Assembly (NCBI GenBank): GCA_022241785.1
Contig: JAKOMP010000011.1
Span: 1-64,000, forward strand
Length of the DNA: 64,000 nucleotides
Direction: 5' to 3'
Source of the DNA: Cyanocohniella sp. LLY
GTDB lineage: Bacteria; Cyanobacteriota; Cyanobacteriia; Cyanobacteriales; Nostocaceae
In this document: positions 1-10,780 of the stretch, piece after piece
How positions within the stretch are numbered: the first letter of the stretch is position 1
Layout of the letters: each line of letters begins with the position of its first letter
Translations under genes and position numbers: made by a program
Notes under the pieces: generated by a model
Seen by the model: only the letters and a program-made list of their open reading frames with translations
Told to the model about the DNA's origin: nothing
The model's database searches: none

Positions 1-141
1 TCAGGTTGCTGGGGTATGCTTTACTCATGTTACTCTCTCGGTGCTGTCTATTATCTATTCACAGCTTATACTGAGAGAGCTTTTTTACATCCTTTCCGAC
101 TTTTCAAACATCCTCTAAAGCAATAGCCTTTCCTTTATTTT

Positions 142-426
142 TCAATAAACTTCATCATGAGTACCAAGATCAATTAGTACAATCATATCCTCATCTTCAT
201 CAGGATTTGGCTGAAATGCGTAGATAATACGGCAATCATATTCGACCCAACAAGCCCACATTCCCTCTAAATTACCTCTTAATTTATGTGATTTTAAAGT
301 AGGTGCAAATGGTTCAGCTACAAGTAATTCTAAAATCTCAAAAATTTTTTCTTCTAAACGAGGATTTTTACGAACCACTCGTTTAAATGCACGCTTGAAG
401 CTACTATCCCAAACAAGAACTCTCAT
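142..426 (-). CDS. RelE/YafQ-like mRNA interferase toxin
   Basis: This 94-residue protein has the size and fold pattern of the RelE/ParE toxin superfamily: an N-terminal basic helix (SFKRAFKRVVRKNPRLEEKI), a middle PFAPTLKSHKLRGNLEGMWA segment, and a C-terminal strand block ending DLGTHDEVY. RelE-type toxins cut mRNA on the ribosome and are held inactive by a partner antitoxin. Its ATG overlaps the stop of the antitoxin gene by four bases (423-426), so the two are translationally coupled in the usual antitoxin-first order. The family assignment is good. RelE versus YafQ/YoeB type, and whether it is active, cannot be settled by eye. Confidence 0.85.
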   Translation of the reverse strand: MRVLVWDSSFKRAFKRVVRKNPRLEEKIFEILELLVAEPFAPTLKSHKLRGNLEGMWACWVEYDCRIIYAFQPNPDEDEDMIVLIDLGTHDEVY

Positions 427-644
427 TCTTCACTTAGTAAATCAGCCTGCAAATCCTCAAGAGTACCATAATGGGCTGTACCTGTTCTAATCGCTTTCAG
501 GGTTTGTGCAGCATTTGTGGCAATTTCTTGACGCCGTTTTTCAATGCGTCTTTTAGAAATTAGTTCAAGTAGTAAATCTTGCTCTTCGTTTGAAAGAGCT
601 TCCACATATTCAATAACTGTCTGAAAAGATATAGGTTTGCTCAT
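423..644 (-). CDS. Antitoxin of the RelE-like toxin
   Basis: This 73-residue, charged, helical protein sits directly upstream of the toxin gene and overlaps it by four bases. That position and size are typical of a type II antitoxin that binds its toxin and represses the shared promoter. The N-terminal half (EYVEALSNEEQDLLLELISKR) resembles short cyanobacterial antitoxins of unassigned family. The C-terminal tail (GTAHYGTLEDLQADLLSEE) is the likely toxin-wrapping part. No ribbon-helix-helix or AbrB motif is obvious, so its identity rests mainly on gene order. Confidence 0.7.
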   Translation of the reverse strand: MSKPISFQTVIEYVEALSNEEQDLLLELISKRRIEKRRQEIATNAAQTLKAIRTGTAHYGTLEDLQADLLSEE

Positions 645-790
645 AGACAGTGTGGTTATTCTTGCAAAAGTTGATACGTTTTCATTTTATAGTATTTCTC
701 TATTTCTTATCTATTTGTCCCCCAGCTATCAATAAACCGCTTTCTTCTATCGTCGCCGTGTGTGCATCAAAAATAGCGACAAAATCACCT

Positions 791-1600
791 CTATAGATTC
801 TCCTGTTTGGCAATTTGGGCTTTTGCTTGCTGCCATAAAGACTCTAACTCATCCAAACTGTAATCAGATAAGGGGCGATCAACAACCGCTTCCATCTTTT
901 GTAATCGTTGCACAAAACGCTGATTTGTCCCCTGTAATGCTGCACTAGGGTCAAGATTATGCCAACGCGCTAGTTGTATAATTGCAAATAATAAATCCCC
1001 CAACTCCGCTTGTTGTCGTTCCGGTGTTTCCTCAGCCAACGCTTGCTGAAACTCCCCCAACTCTTCGTGAAACTTAGCCCAAACTCCATCAATATTTTCC
1101 CACTCAAACCCCACAGCCGCAGCCTTTTCGGAAATCTTCATCGCCGCCATTAACGGAGGAAGAGTCCGGCTATAACGACCGAGTTTAGTGCTAAGTTGAT
1201 GCTTCTCTGGAATTTGCGCCTTTTCTGTGGCCTTAATCGCCTCCCAATTTTGCCGCACCTCATCCACATTTTGCACCGACACATCACCAAACACATGGGG
1301 ATGACGACGAATCAACTTTTGGGAAATTCCTCTAGCCACCTCCGCCATGCCAAATAAACCAGATTCACCCGCGATTTGGGCTTGTAAAACAACCTGTAAT
1401 AATAAATCCCCCAACTCCTCCGCGATCGCCTCCTGTTCACCTCCTTGAATCGCATCCACTACCTCATAAGCCTCCTCAATCACATAAGGAGTCAAACTTT
1501 GGGGCGTTTGTGCCAAATCCCAAGGACAACCCCCATCAGGCGATCGCAACCTAGCCACCACTTCAATTAACTCTTGTAAAGCCGCCAAACTCTCATCCAT
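791..1600 (-). CDS. mazG: MazG nucleoside triphosphate pyrophosphohydrolase
   Basis: MazG removes pyrophosphate from nucleoside triphosphates, cleaning the nucleotide pool and influencing ppGpp levels. The 269-residue protein shows two MazG repeats: the first around residues 15-125 with CPWD, then EEAYEVVDAI and EELGDLLLQV, whose acidic residues bind Mg2+; the second around residues 160-260 with FHEELGEFQQA and AELGDLLFAI. Length and double-domain layout match bacterial MazG. It is followed downstream only by intergenic sequence and does not form an obvious operon. It is not a toxin-system MazG partner, since no mazEF lies next to it. Confidence 0.93.
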   Translation of the reverse strand: MDESLAALQELIEVVARLRSPDGGCPWDLAQTPQSLTPYVIEEAYEVVDAIQGGEQEAIAEELGDLLLQVVLQAQIAGESGLFGMAEVARGISQKLIRRHPHVFGDVSVQNVDEVRQNWEAIKATEKAQIPEKHQLSTKLGRYSRTLPPLMAAMKISEKAAAVGFEWENIDGVWAKFHEELGEFQQALAEETPERQQAELGDLLFAIIQLARWHNLDPSAALQGTNQRFVQRLQKMEAVVDRPLSDYSLDELESLWQQAKAQIAKQENL

Positions 1601-1704
1601 AGAAACCTCCTCGTAACTTTGTCTTGAAAAGTTTACTCAACGGGGAGAACCCCCGCACGTAACTTTTCGCTGCGCTTACCTTAGCGTACCTCTGCGTTCA
1701 AAAA

Positions 1705-2271
1705 TTACCTTTTCCTCCTCCTTGGAGTTTTCTTCACCTTTCTACTAGGAAGCAAACTCCGAACCCCTTGCTTTTGCACCCGTTTATAAGCCGAACCTCC
1801 CCAATCGCTGAGAGAATGACTCATCGCACCGAGTTCTAAACCCAAAAACAAAGCCAAGTATTCAGTACTGTAAACCACAAGCGATCGCCCCAAAGCCACA
1901 CCCAAATCCTGCCAAGTCAAAGCCAAAAATCCCAACTTTTCCCCAATCACCAAAATCACAATCGTCACAATCGCCAGCAAACAGCCTAGATAAATTACCC
2001 GTACCGTTGTGCCAATAATCGGCCCGTGAGAAATAACAGAACGATGGCGGAGATTTTTTTGATAAGGTAACCAAATACAGCGCAAAAAGCCCCAGCGTTG
2101 GAACTGACGCGAGTAAATATCCAAATCGGGGCCAAACATCAAACCGCTAAACATAAACCCACTAGCAACCAACAAAGTTAAATTGCTACTGCGAGTTTGC
2201 CATAAAGTCACACCAGCGATTAACGGCAGAGTATATAAAGTGATGCGATCGTGCGTTCGACCAGAGGGCAT
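1705..2271 (-). CDS. Predicted metal-binding membrane protein (DUF2227/YdjM-like)
   Basis: This 188-residue protein begins PSGRTHDRIT and carries spaced His and Asp residues (FGPDLDIYSR, NLRHRSVISHGP, MSHSLSDWGG) that form the putative metal site of the cyanobacterial DUF2227 family, which is distantly like YdjM membrane hydrolases. Several hydrophobic stretches (about residues 20-45, 75-110 and 130-150) suggest membrane segments. The C-terminus is a strongly basic tail (KVKKTPRRRKR). No substrate is known. It is a single gene with a short upstream region before the tRNA-Val gene on the other strand. Confidence 0.75.
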   Translation of the reverse strand: MPSGRTHDRITLYTLPLIAGVTLWQTRSSNLTLLVASGFMFSGLMFGPDLDIYSRQFQRWGFLRCIWLPYQKNLRHRSVISHGPIIGTTVRVIYLGCLLAIVTIVILVIGEKLGFLALTWQDLGVALGRSLVVYSTEYLALFLGLELGAMSHSLSDWGGSAYKRVQKQGVRSLLPSRKVKKTPRRRKR

Positions 2272-2396
2272 TTGCAGTGCTAAGTGCTGATTACTGAGTG
2301 ATTATAAGATAAAAAAATATTTTTCCCAAAATGACTTGCGCCCTGAGAAATATTTTGCTATATTGTTTAATTGTGAGCGCAAACGCAAACGCAAGC

Positions 2397-2469
<73 letters not shown>

Positions 2470-2552
2470 TATATAAAAAGGTCGTCTTTATGGCGGCTTT
2501 TTTAGTAATTATTTGTCTCAGTACGTATTTTTTTGTAAAAAGCAGAATTATC

Positions 2553-3072
2553 GGGGGAGGGAGTCGGACATAAGCCGGGTTCTGTTCTTACAGGTATTTT
2601 AAAGTACCTTTAAGGGCAGTTATCTATCTGGGACGCCTGTTACCAGACGCCTCGAGCGGCTCTACTTTTGGAAACTGGTAAAAGACCAACCATAGCTTCC
2701 GTTACCTTGCTCCCAACCGGGGTTTACCGAGCCAGCGCCTCTCGACGCTGCTGGTGCGCTCTTACCGCACCTTTGCACCCTTACCAAAGATTGGGAGTGG
2801 TGAGTGGTGAGTGGTGAGTGGGGTTTTTCTTCCCCTATTCCCCTTCGGGTTCGCCAGTCGCTCATGGGGGAAACCCCCAAGACCGCGCTGGTCTCACCTA
2901 CTCCCTACTCCCTACTCCCAATTCCTGGCGGTATCTTTCTGTGGCACTATCCTCACGATCGCTCGCACTGGACGTTATCCAGCAAGTTTGGTCTTTCGGG
3001 AGCCCGGACTTTCCTCAAACCAATCGTTGTGATTGATCTGCAACCGCCTGCGCCTACTCCCTCCCTAATTCC
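2553..3072 (-). ncRNA. rnpB: RNase P RNA with inserted repeats
   Basis: The minus strand carries the signature ends of cyanobacterial RNase P RNA, the catalytic RNA that trims tRNA 5' ends: GAGGAAAGTCCGGGCTCCC near the 5' end and AACCCGGCTTATGTCCGACT near the 3' end. The P1 helix is visible: GGGAGGGAGT (plus-strand 3056-3065) pairs with ACTCCCTCCC (2555-2564). At roughly 520 bases it is longer than a typical bacterial RNA. The excess lies at about 2795-2925 and consists of two blocks of seven-base repeats around a hairpin repeat. STRRs inside rnpB are an established trait of heterocyst-forming cyanobacteria. The exact ends are approximate. Confidence 0.93.
2797..2925. repeat. STRR blocks and hairpin repeat inside rnpB
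   Basis: Two seven-base tandem arrays sit inside rnpB: GAGTGGT units at about 2797-2820 and CTACTCC units at about 2897-2921. Between them, 2860-2889 holds a compact hairpin (GGGGG-AAA-CCCCC core) flanked by GCTCAT and AAGACCGCGCT. Those flanks recur beside larC at 56931-57005, so this segment is an interspersed repeat that landed in an RNA gene. Confidence 0.85.
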
Positions 3073-3093
3073 AGTTTAACTGTCTGGTGCGGA

Positions 3094-3792
3094 TTATTTC
3101 TTTTTATTCCAAGGTAAGGCGTAAGTCCAGGGTAATTTTTTGACTGTAAAAGGACAATTTATAATACACATGGGAGGAACGTTTACACCAGGGGTTAGAC
3201 CTACACGTACCTCAGAGATGCGTAGCACTAGCTGGAGCGAAAATCCTAGTTCTATTCTTTCATTCATAAAGTCGTTATATATTTTTTTTTGCGGTGGCCC
3301 TGCTTTGCTTAACCCACTAATATTCATAATGGGTTTTTTGGCTAAGTAGGTTCCGGCTACAGGATCACGCTCAAAAACATCTTCTGCTGTGACTGTCTCA
3401 GAAAGGGTTTTTTGAGGAGCAATCAGACTAGGACTTTGGGATACAGCTAAGTCACGGGTTAAGTCGGGTGATTTGCGAATGACTCGGCGTGATTGCTTGT
3501 CGTCAACCAAAGAGCTATTGTCCCAGTCAACGTATACAGCAATATTTTCCGATTTATTCTCAATACTCACAGATAAGTCTTTGAGGTCGTCTATGGCATA
3601 TGAAGGTTTAAATTTAAAAGCAATCCCAATCTGGTCTTGGAGATTTTGTTCTTTTAGTTGGTCATCAACGACAGCCTTTTTAAAATCAAACCTAACTTGA
3701 TCATCAATGGATTCGACCATCCGATTAAAGACGTAAGCTACGCCAATAATATACAGGGTCAAAATAACTAAATTTTGGTCGCCACTCCTCAT
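3094..3792 (-). CDS. Unknown membrane-anchored protein
   Basis: I do not recognise this 232-residue protein. It has one hydrophobic segment near the N-terminus (about residues 8-24, VILTLYIIGVAYVF) followed by a hydrophilic, mostly beta-like region, which suggests a single membrane anchor with an exposed domain. Around residues 60-100 a stretch reading SVSIENKSENIAVYVDWDNS resembles an immunoglobulin-like or extracellular fold of the kind seen in cyanobacterial envelope proteins. It lies between rnpB and corA on the same strand. The corA gap is about 56 bases, so cotranscription is possible. Confidence 0.6.
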   Translation of the reverse strand: MRSGDQNLVILTLYIIGVAYVFNRMVESIDDQVRFDFKKAVVDDQLKEQNLQDQIGIAFKFKPSYAIDDLKDLSVSIENKSENIAVYVDWDNSSLVDDKQSRRVIRKSPDLTRDLAVSQSPSLIAPQKTLSETVTAEDVFERDPVAGTYLAKKPIMNISGLSKAGPPQKKIYNDFMNERIELGFSLQLVLRISEVRVGLTPGVNVPPMCIINCPFTVKKLPWTYALPWNKKK

Positions 3793-3848
3793 AAATTAAG
3801 ATATTAACTCCCTAGAATAATTTTGTATATTTGACTAATGAGCTACTG

Positions 3849-4991
3849 TCAATCCGGCTTAATTGTTACAGAATTGTGGAGCCAGCCTCGTCGCCAAAAA
3901 AAGAATAGCAAACCCAAGGCGATCGCTGCCATTACTGCCAAGCAAATTGGGTAACCCCAATACCAATTCAGTTCAGGCATATTATATGGAGATTTTTCGG
4001 GATTAAAATTCATCCCATATATTCCCACCACAAAAGTTAAGGGAATAAAAATAGAAGAAACCACGGTTAACAATTTCATGATTTCATTCATTTTGTTACT
4101 TACTGACGACAAATAAACTTCCATCAATCCAGATGCTAATTCCCGATAATTTTCTACCATATCCATTACTTGCACTGCATGGTCATAACAATCTCGCAAA
4201 TAGATTTGCACTTCTGCTCCTATAAGTTCGCTGCTATCTCGAATTAAAGAATTAACTGCATTCCGCTGGGGCCAGATAGTACGACGTAGTTGCAGCAGTT
4301 CTCGCCTGATTTGATAAATTTGTTGTAGTGTTTTACGGGTAGGGTTAAGTATGACTTCCTCCTCTAATTCTTCCAGTCGCTCCCCGTACATTTCCAGAAC
4401 TGGGAAAAAGCCATCAATAATTGCATCTAACAGGGCATAAGCTAAGTAATCGGCCCCCTGTTTACGAATGATACCTTTACTTCTATCAATTCTTAATCTC
4501 ACTCCTTCAAAGCAATCATATTCTGCTTCTTCCTGCACTGTTAGTAGATAATGTTTGCCCAACACAAAACTCACTTGCTCGCTGTGAAACCCAAAGGTTT
4601 TTTCCATTGGCACTACCATTTGAGCAATTATGAGTAACTGGTCTTCATAATCTTCAATTTTAGGACGTTCTCCCATATTGACTACATCTTCTAAAACTAG
4701 AGGATGTAAATCAAAAACTTTACCCAATCGTTGTAGTATGTCTTGATTACCTAATCCTTGGACATCCACCCAAGAGACAGATTCCTGCTCTAGATAAGTG
4801 ATACACTCTTCAGGATTTTCTATTTGTTTGCGAGTGAAATCATGTTGGTTATAGTCAAACAAAATAATGTTGGGAGCCTCAGCATATTCATCAACAATGA
4901 TAGTTCCTGGAAGAGTTCCTGGTTTGTGATAAAATTCTTTTTTATAGAACTTCTTCACTGCTTTGGGTATACGGCGAAGTTTTCTTACCAT
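3849..4991 (-). CDS. corA: CorA-type magnesium/cobalt channel
   Basis: CorA forms a pentameric inner-membrane channel for Mg2+ and Co2+. The 380-residue protein has the long N-terminal cytoplasmic domain, an extended helical stalk (about residues 190-310) and two C-terminal transmembrane helices. The first helix ends in the diagnostic YGMNF selectivity motif and the second ends in a basic tail. The region HPLVLEDVVNMGERPKIEDY is also typical of CorA. It appears monocistronic, with about 300 bases separating it from groEL. Confidence 0.95.
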   Translation of the reverse strand: MVRKLRRIPKAVKKFYKKEFYHKPGTLPGTIIVDEYAEAPNIILFDYNQHDFTRKQIENPEECITYLEQESVSWVDVQGLGNQDILQRLGKVFDLHPLVLEDVVNMGERPKIEDYEDQLLIIAQMVVPMEKTFGFHSEQVSFVLGKHYLLTVQEEAEYDCFEGVRLRIDRSKGIIRKQGADYLAYALLDAIIDGFFPVLEMYGERLEELEEEVILNPTRKTLQQIYQIRRELLQLRRTIWPQRNAVNSLIRDSSELIGAEVQIYLRDCYDHAVQVMDMVENYRELASGLMEVYLSSVSNKMNEIMKLLTVVSSIFIPLTFVVGIYGMNFNPEKSPYNMPELNWYWGYPICLAVMAAIALGLLFFFWRRGWLHNSVTIKPD

Positions 4992-5228
4992 ACATTTTTT
5001 CCTAATATTTAGGGGACATTATTCAACGGTCAAAAACTATCAATTTGGAAATTTGCATAGTTAATGTTAGGACAGTAGCTATATTGATGTGGTCTATTGT
5101 CAGAAATTTTACAATATTGAATATCAAGATGGTAATTTATAGTTGATTTTGATGTAATTTTGTCAAAAACAACACCCGTATGTAAGCGGTTATCATATTA
5201 TTCCATTGCCTTTGAATCAGCAAGGGTA

Positions 5229-5261
5229 TAAAAAAACAGTTTGCCTTGTGACAGCAAACTG
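5229..5261 (-). terminator. Rho-independent terminator of groEL
   Basis: On the minus strand, directly after groEL, an eight-base perfect stem (CAGTTTGC / GCAAACTG) with a nine-base loop is followed by a run of seven T residues. This is a textbook intrinsic terminator and supports groEL being transcribed alone. Confidence 0.9.
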
Positions 5262-5292
5262 CTAAGAAAATATTTATGTGTGGTAGGAAGGA

Positions 5293-7022
<1,730 letters not shown>

Positions 7023-7118
7023 TTAAACTAGCACCTCAGATTATAAATGGAAATAAAAAAATTGATTAAGATTACAGTTGATGCTCATCTTTATTGGCAG
7101 TAATGGTTGAATTGGGGG

Positions 7119-8192
7119 ATGAACTTATCTAACTTTCTTAAATCCCTCGGCATTGCCGACCCTAGCGGCTCCGGCTGGTTGGCAGTAGTATTTACGTTTT
7201 TCTTGGCTTGGTTAGTCACCTGGCGCTTGATTCCCACAGTACGTAAATTTGCCTTACGGGTAGGTTGGGCAGACCAGCCCAACGCACGACGGCTCAATCG
7301 AGAACCTTTGCCAAATGCAGGAGGTTTGGCTATTTATGCGGGTGTGATTGCCGCAATGGTACTAGCTACTCTTTTGCGACCCATCGCCCTACAAAACGTC
7401 TTAGCTCAGGTCTTAACTATTTTACTAGGAGGTTCAATCCTAGTATTGGTCGGTTTTATCGATGATCAGTTCGGTTTACCCCCCTCGGTGCGCCTATGGG
7501 CACAAATTGTCACGGCATTGTTGCTGTATGCTAACGGCATCAGTATCGAGGTTGGTTTCAACACACCCATTGATCCATTCCTTTCCGTGACGCTTACTGT
7601 GCTTTGGGTAGTAGGTATTACTAACGCCATCAATTTGATGGACGGCATGGATGGATTGGCAGGGGGAGTCAGTTTTATCACTGCCATGAGTTTGTTAGGG
7701 GTTGCAGCCCAATTTCCCAACCGGGCAGCGGCTATTTTAGTTCTGGCTGCCTTAGGTGGTGGTGCCTTGGGCTTTTTGCGCCATAACTTTCATCCGTCAC
7801 GCATTATTATGGGTGATGCGGGAGCATACTTTTTTGGTTATGTGTTGGGTGCAACTAGTATTTTAGGTAACTTGCAAGAAAGTACTGTCTTTGCCTTAGG
7901 GCCGACAGCTTTATTTGTTCTGTTACCAGTGGTGGACACAACACAAGTATTTATCCGCCGGCTATTGGCAGGCAAAAACCCTCTGAGTACTCCTGGTAAA
8001 GACCACTTACACCACCGCTTGCTTGCCTGGGGATTCTCTCAGCCTCATGCTGCATTAACCCTTTGGTCTGTGACTTTATTTTTTAATTTGCTGGCTATGA
8101 GAATACAAGGGATGAGTTTAGTGGTAATAATTTCTACCGCTATTAGTATTATTTTCTTGTTGAGCTTTACTGTCTGGCAAAGAAAAATCTGA
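7119..8192 (+). CDS. WecA/MraY-family undecaprenyl-phosphate sugar-1-phosphate transferase
   Basis: This multi-pass membrane enzyme transfers a sugar-1-phosphate, probably GlcNAc-1-P, from a UDP-sugar onto undecaprenyl phosphate, the first step of lipid-linked glycan synthesis. The family's cytoplasmic loops are present: FIDDQFGLPP (Asp pair), NAINLMDGMDGLAGG (catalytic Asp loop), FGDAGAYFFGYVL-type loop IIMGDAGAYFFG, and DHLHHRLLAWG (His loop). The last loop resembles WecA/TagO more than MraY. Length is normal at about 357 residues. I take ATG 7119; an in-frame TTG lies at 7107. It may supply primer for the glycan locus at 16-25 kb, but that is inference. Confidence 0.88.
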   Translation: MNLSNFLKSLGIADPSGSGWLAVVFTFFLAWLVTWRLIPTVRKFALRVGWADQPNARRLNREPLPNAGGLAIYAGVIAAMVLATLLRPIALQNVLAQVLTILLGGSILVLVGFIDDQFGLPPSVRLWAQIVTALLLYANGISIEVGFNTPIDPFLSVTLTVLWVVGITNAINLMDGMDGLAGGVSFITAMSLLGVAAQFPNRAAAILVLAALGGGALGFLRHNFHPSRIIMGDAGAYFFGYVLGATSILGNLQESTVFALGPTALFVLLPVVDTTQVFIRRLLAGKNPLSTPGKDHLHHRLLAWGFSQPHAALTLWSVTLFFNLLAMRIQGMSLVVIISTAISIIFLLSFTVWQRKI

Positions 8193-8244
8193 AAAGCCTG
8201 AGCTATATCATGTCTGTTTAATTACCTAAGATAAAAGAAGCCCT

Positions 8245-8292
8245 GGCGACTAAAAGTCACGCCTACACAAACAAAGCCCACCTGCGTGGGCT
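8245..8292. repeat. Double-hairpin repeat between convergent genes
   Basis: Two small hairpins lie in tandem: GGCGACT-aaa-AGTCACGCC (8245-8263, with a bulge) and AGCCCAC-ctgc-GTGGGCT (8275-8292). The same two-hairpin architecture recurs downstream of larC (57051-57086). Position between convergent wecA-like and fabG genes suggests it also works as a two-way terminator. Confidence 0.65.
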
Positions 8293-8321
8293 AAATTGCA
8301 ATACGGTTCAGATAACTGATA

Positions 8322-9068
<747 letters not shown>

Positions 9069-9246
9069 TTAATATTCCTCAAACTTGGAGATACCGCGCT
9101 AATGATCTTATGGTGATTTGTGCCTGGAATTTCCAGAATTTCAAGTTTTTCAATTCAGCAACAATAAAAACAAAATTATGTTACGACAATTCTTGAATGT
9201 ACGCATTACTATTAAAAGCAATCAATAAAAAATTGGTGTGTATCAC

Positions 9247-9564
9247 ATGGCTAATCAAAAACAATTCAACAGTTTTGAAGAAATGCTATCTGGTTCTGAT
9301 GTACCTGTTTTAGTAGATTTTTACGCCGATTGGTGTGGTCCTTGTCAGATGATGGTGCCGATTTTAGAACAGGTGAATGCCCAGCTAAAAGACCGTTTAC
9401 GTATTGTCAAGATTGACACAGAAAAGTATGCAGCGTTAGCAAGTCAGTACCAAGTTGAAGCTCTCCCAACGCTGGTACTGTTTAAACAAGGTAAGCCTGT
9501 AGACAAAATTGAGGGTGTGATGCAAGCGCCACAATTGGTACAACATCTCCAAAATTTCATTTAA
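9247..9564 (+). CDS. trxA: Thioredoxin
   Basis: This small cytosolic disulfide reductase has the active site DWCGPCQMM within YADWCGPC, and the cis-proline region VEALPTLVLFKQGK. At 105 residues it has standard length. I choose ATG 9247 (ANQKQFNSFEE), though an in-frame GTG lies three codons upstream at 9238. No clear Shine-Dalgarno precedes either. A hairpin at 9580-9603 follows. Confidence 0.95.
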   Translation: MANQKQFNSFEEMLSGSDVPVLVDFYADWCGPCQMMVPILEQVNAQLKDRLRIVKIDTEKYAALASQYQVEALPTLVLFKQGKPVDKIEGVMQAPQLVQHLQNFI

Positions 9565-9579
9565 GAAATATTAAGCTAA

Positions 9580-9603
9580 AGAGACGCGAGATTTTGCGTC
9601 TCT
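9580..9603 (+). terminator. Hairpin after trxA
   Basis: AGAGACGC pairs with GCGTCTCT across an eight-base loop, 15 bases after the trxA stop. There is no U-run, so it may be a 3'-end stabilising hairpin or a cyanobacterial hairpin repeat rather than a classical terminator. Confidence 0.5.
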
Positions 9604-9653
9604 AGATATTAAACTGGGTAAATTGGATAAAGCGATCGCCGTAGATCAACTAA

Positions 9654-9854
9654 TTAAAGTTTTTATCCCACGTCAATCCTTTAAGTTACGAAGTAGACGC
9701 ATTCCGTGGGACAATGTTAGGCAACGGCATTAGTGTCTATGGTTATCGTTGGGACTGTATGATTCTCTTGTTAACATTAATAGGCTTCACCCTTATTTGT
9801 GGCAAACGTGATCCACGGGTAGCAATGTCATCAGGAGAACAACAAGCATTATGA
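9654..9854 (+). pseudogene. 3' remnant of an ABC-2 transporter permease
   Basis: An open stretch of 66 codons without a plausible full start encodes LSHVNPLSYEVDAFRG followed by a hydrophobic segment (ILLLTLIGFTLICG) and KRDPRVA before its stop. The HVNPLSY.VDA.RG motif and final transmembrane helix are characteristic of the C-terminus of drug-efflux ABC-2 permeases (DrrB-like). Nothing recognisable of the rest of the permease or its ATPase remains upstream, where a stop (9651-9653) closes the frame. Its TGA overlaps the marR ATG (ATGA at 9851-9854). I infer a decayed efflux operon of which only the regulator survives intact. Confidence 0.7.
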
Positions 9855-10327
9855 AAGCCGATAAACCTACGCAGGGCGCAACTTCTGAAGAATGCGCTGC
9901 CAAAGTAATGGAGACAGTTCCATTAGTGATGCGGTTTATTCGTTCGGATATGCGGGTTCATAGTGCGGCTTCTTTATCAATACCACAGTTGCGATCGCTA
10001 GCATTTCTTAACCGCAATCCAGGTGCTTCACTATCTGATTTAGCAGAACATTTAGGTGTCACCTGTGCCACAGCATCAGCCACAACAGAAAGGTTAGTAC
10101 AACGCAACTTAGTACAGCGTATAGATGATCCCCAAGAACGGCGGCGAGTCCTGCTGAGTCTAACTGAAGAGGGTAAGCATCATTTAAAGCAATCTCAAGA
10201 CCAAACTCGTGTTCATATTGCCGAACTACTGGATAATCTGACACCAGAGCAAATTTCCCATATTGAAGAAGGGTTGGGACTACTAAAAAATGTCTTCGAG
10301 CGAACGGAAATTAAACCTACCCAATGA
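9851..10327 (+). CDS. MarR-family transcriptional regulator
   Basis: This 158-residue winged-helix regulator is probably dimeric and ligand-responsive. The MarR DNA-binding core is visible around residues 50-110: LSDLAEHLGVTCATASATTERLVQRNLVQR as the helix-turn-helix, then DDPQERRRVLLSLTEEG, the wing with the family's DxRxxx-like signature. The start ATG overlaps the stop of the permease remnant by four bases, so the pair were once translationally coupled. Such regulators usually control a neighbouring efflux pump; here the pump is gone, so the present target is unknown. Confidence 0.88.
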   Translation: MKADKPTQGATSEECAAKVMETVPLVMRFIRSDMRVHSAASLSIPQLRSLAFLNRNPGASLSDLAEHLGVTCATASATTERLVQRNLVQRIDDPQERRRVLLSLTEEGKHHLKQSQDQTRVHIAELLDNLTPEQISHIEEGLGLLKNVFERTEIKPTQ

Positions 10328-10780
10328 ATGAGGCCTATTTTTAATTAGCAATGTTGCCCATATTTCAATATGTTTAAGTATATATACTTATTTGTCTAGC
10401 TTGGTTAATCAAGTGTAATTTAATTTATCATCGATATTATAGATAAAAAAATTAGCAGTAAGAAATAAAGCTGATGACAAAGCTAGCTTTTAACTTGATA
10501 TTTTTGATGAATCAGTAGACGCTTCAGATTGTAGTCTCGGCATTACATTCCAAGCTACCTGGTTTAACCTCTTGTTGGCGTTGCCTATGCTCATAATACA
10601 TTACCTTTAGCTAGTAAAGCGATCGCTCCTGAAAAACCACCCAATTAAATTAACCCTAAACCATATTTTTATGTTCCGTTACCAGGATGATCGCCATTTG
10701 GTGATTATCTTGTGGCCTAATCTGATTAATAAAGTGGAGCTTGAGATTAGTTCCTACGCAAGTCAAAAACTAGAGTACCT
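10328..10780. other. Gene-free stretch, 10328-10780
   Basis: About 450 bases between marR and the ethylene-receptor-like kinase. I see one HIP1-like site near 10620 and AT-rich sequence but no convincing gene, RNA or terminator. A 67-codon open frame at 10671-10874 overlaps the start of the kinase in another frame and shows no family resemblance. Confidence 0.5.
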
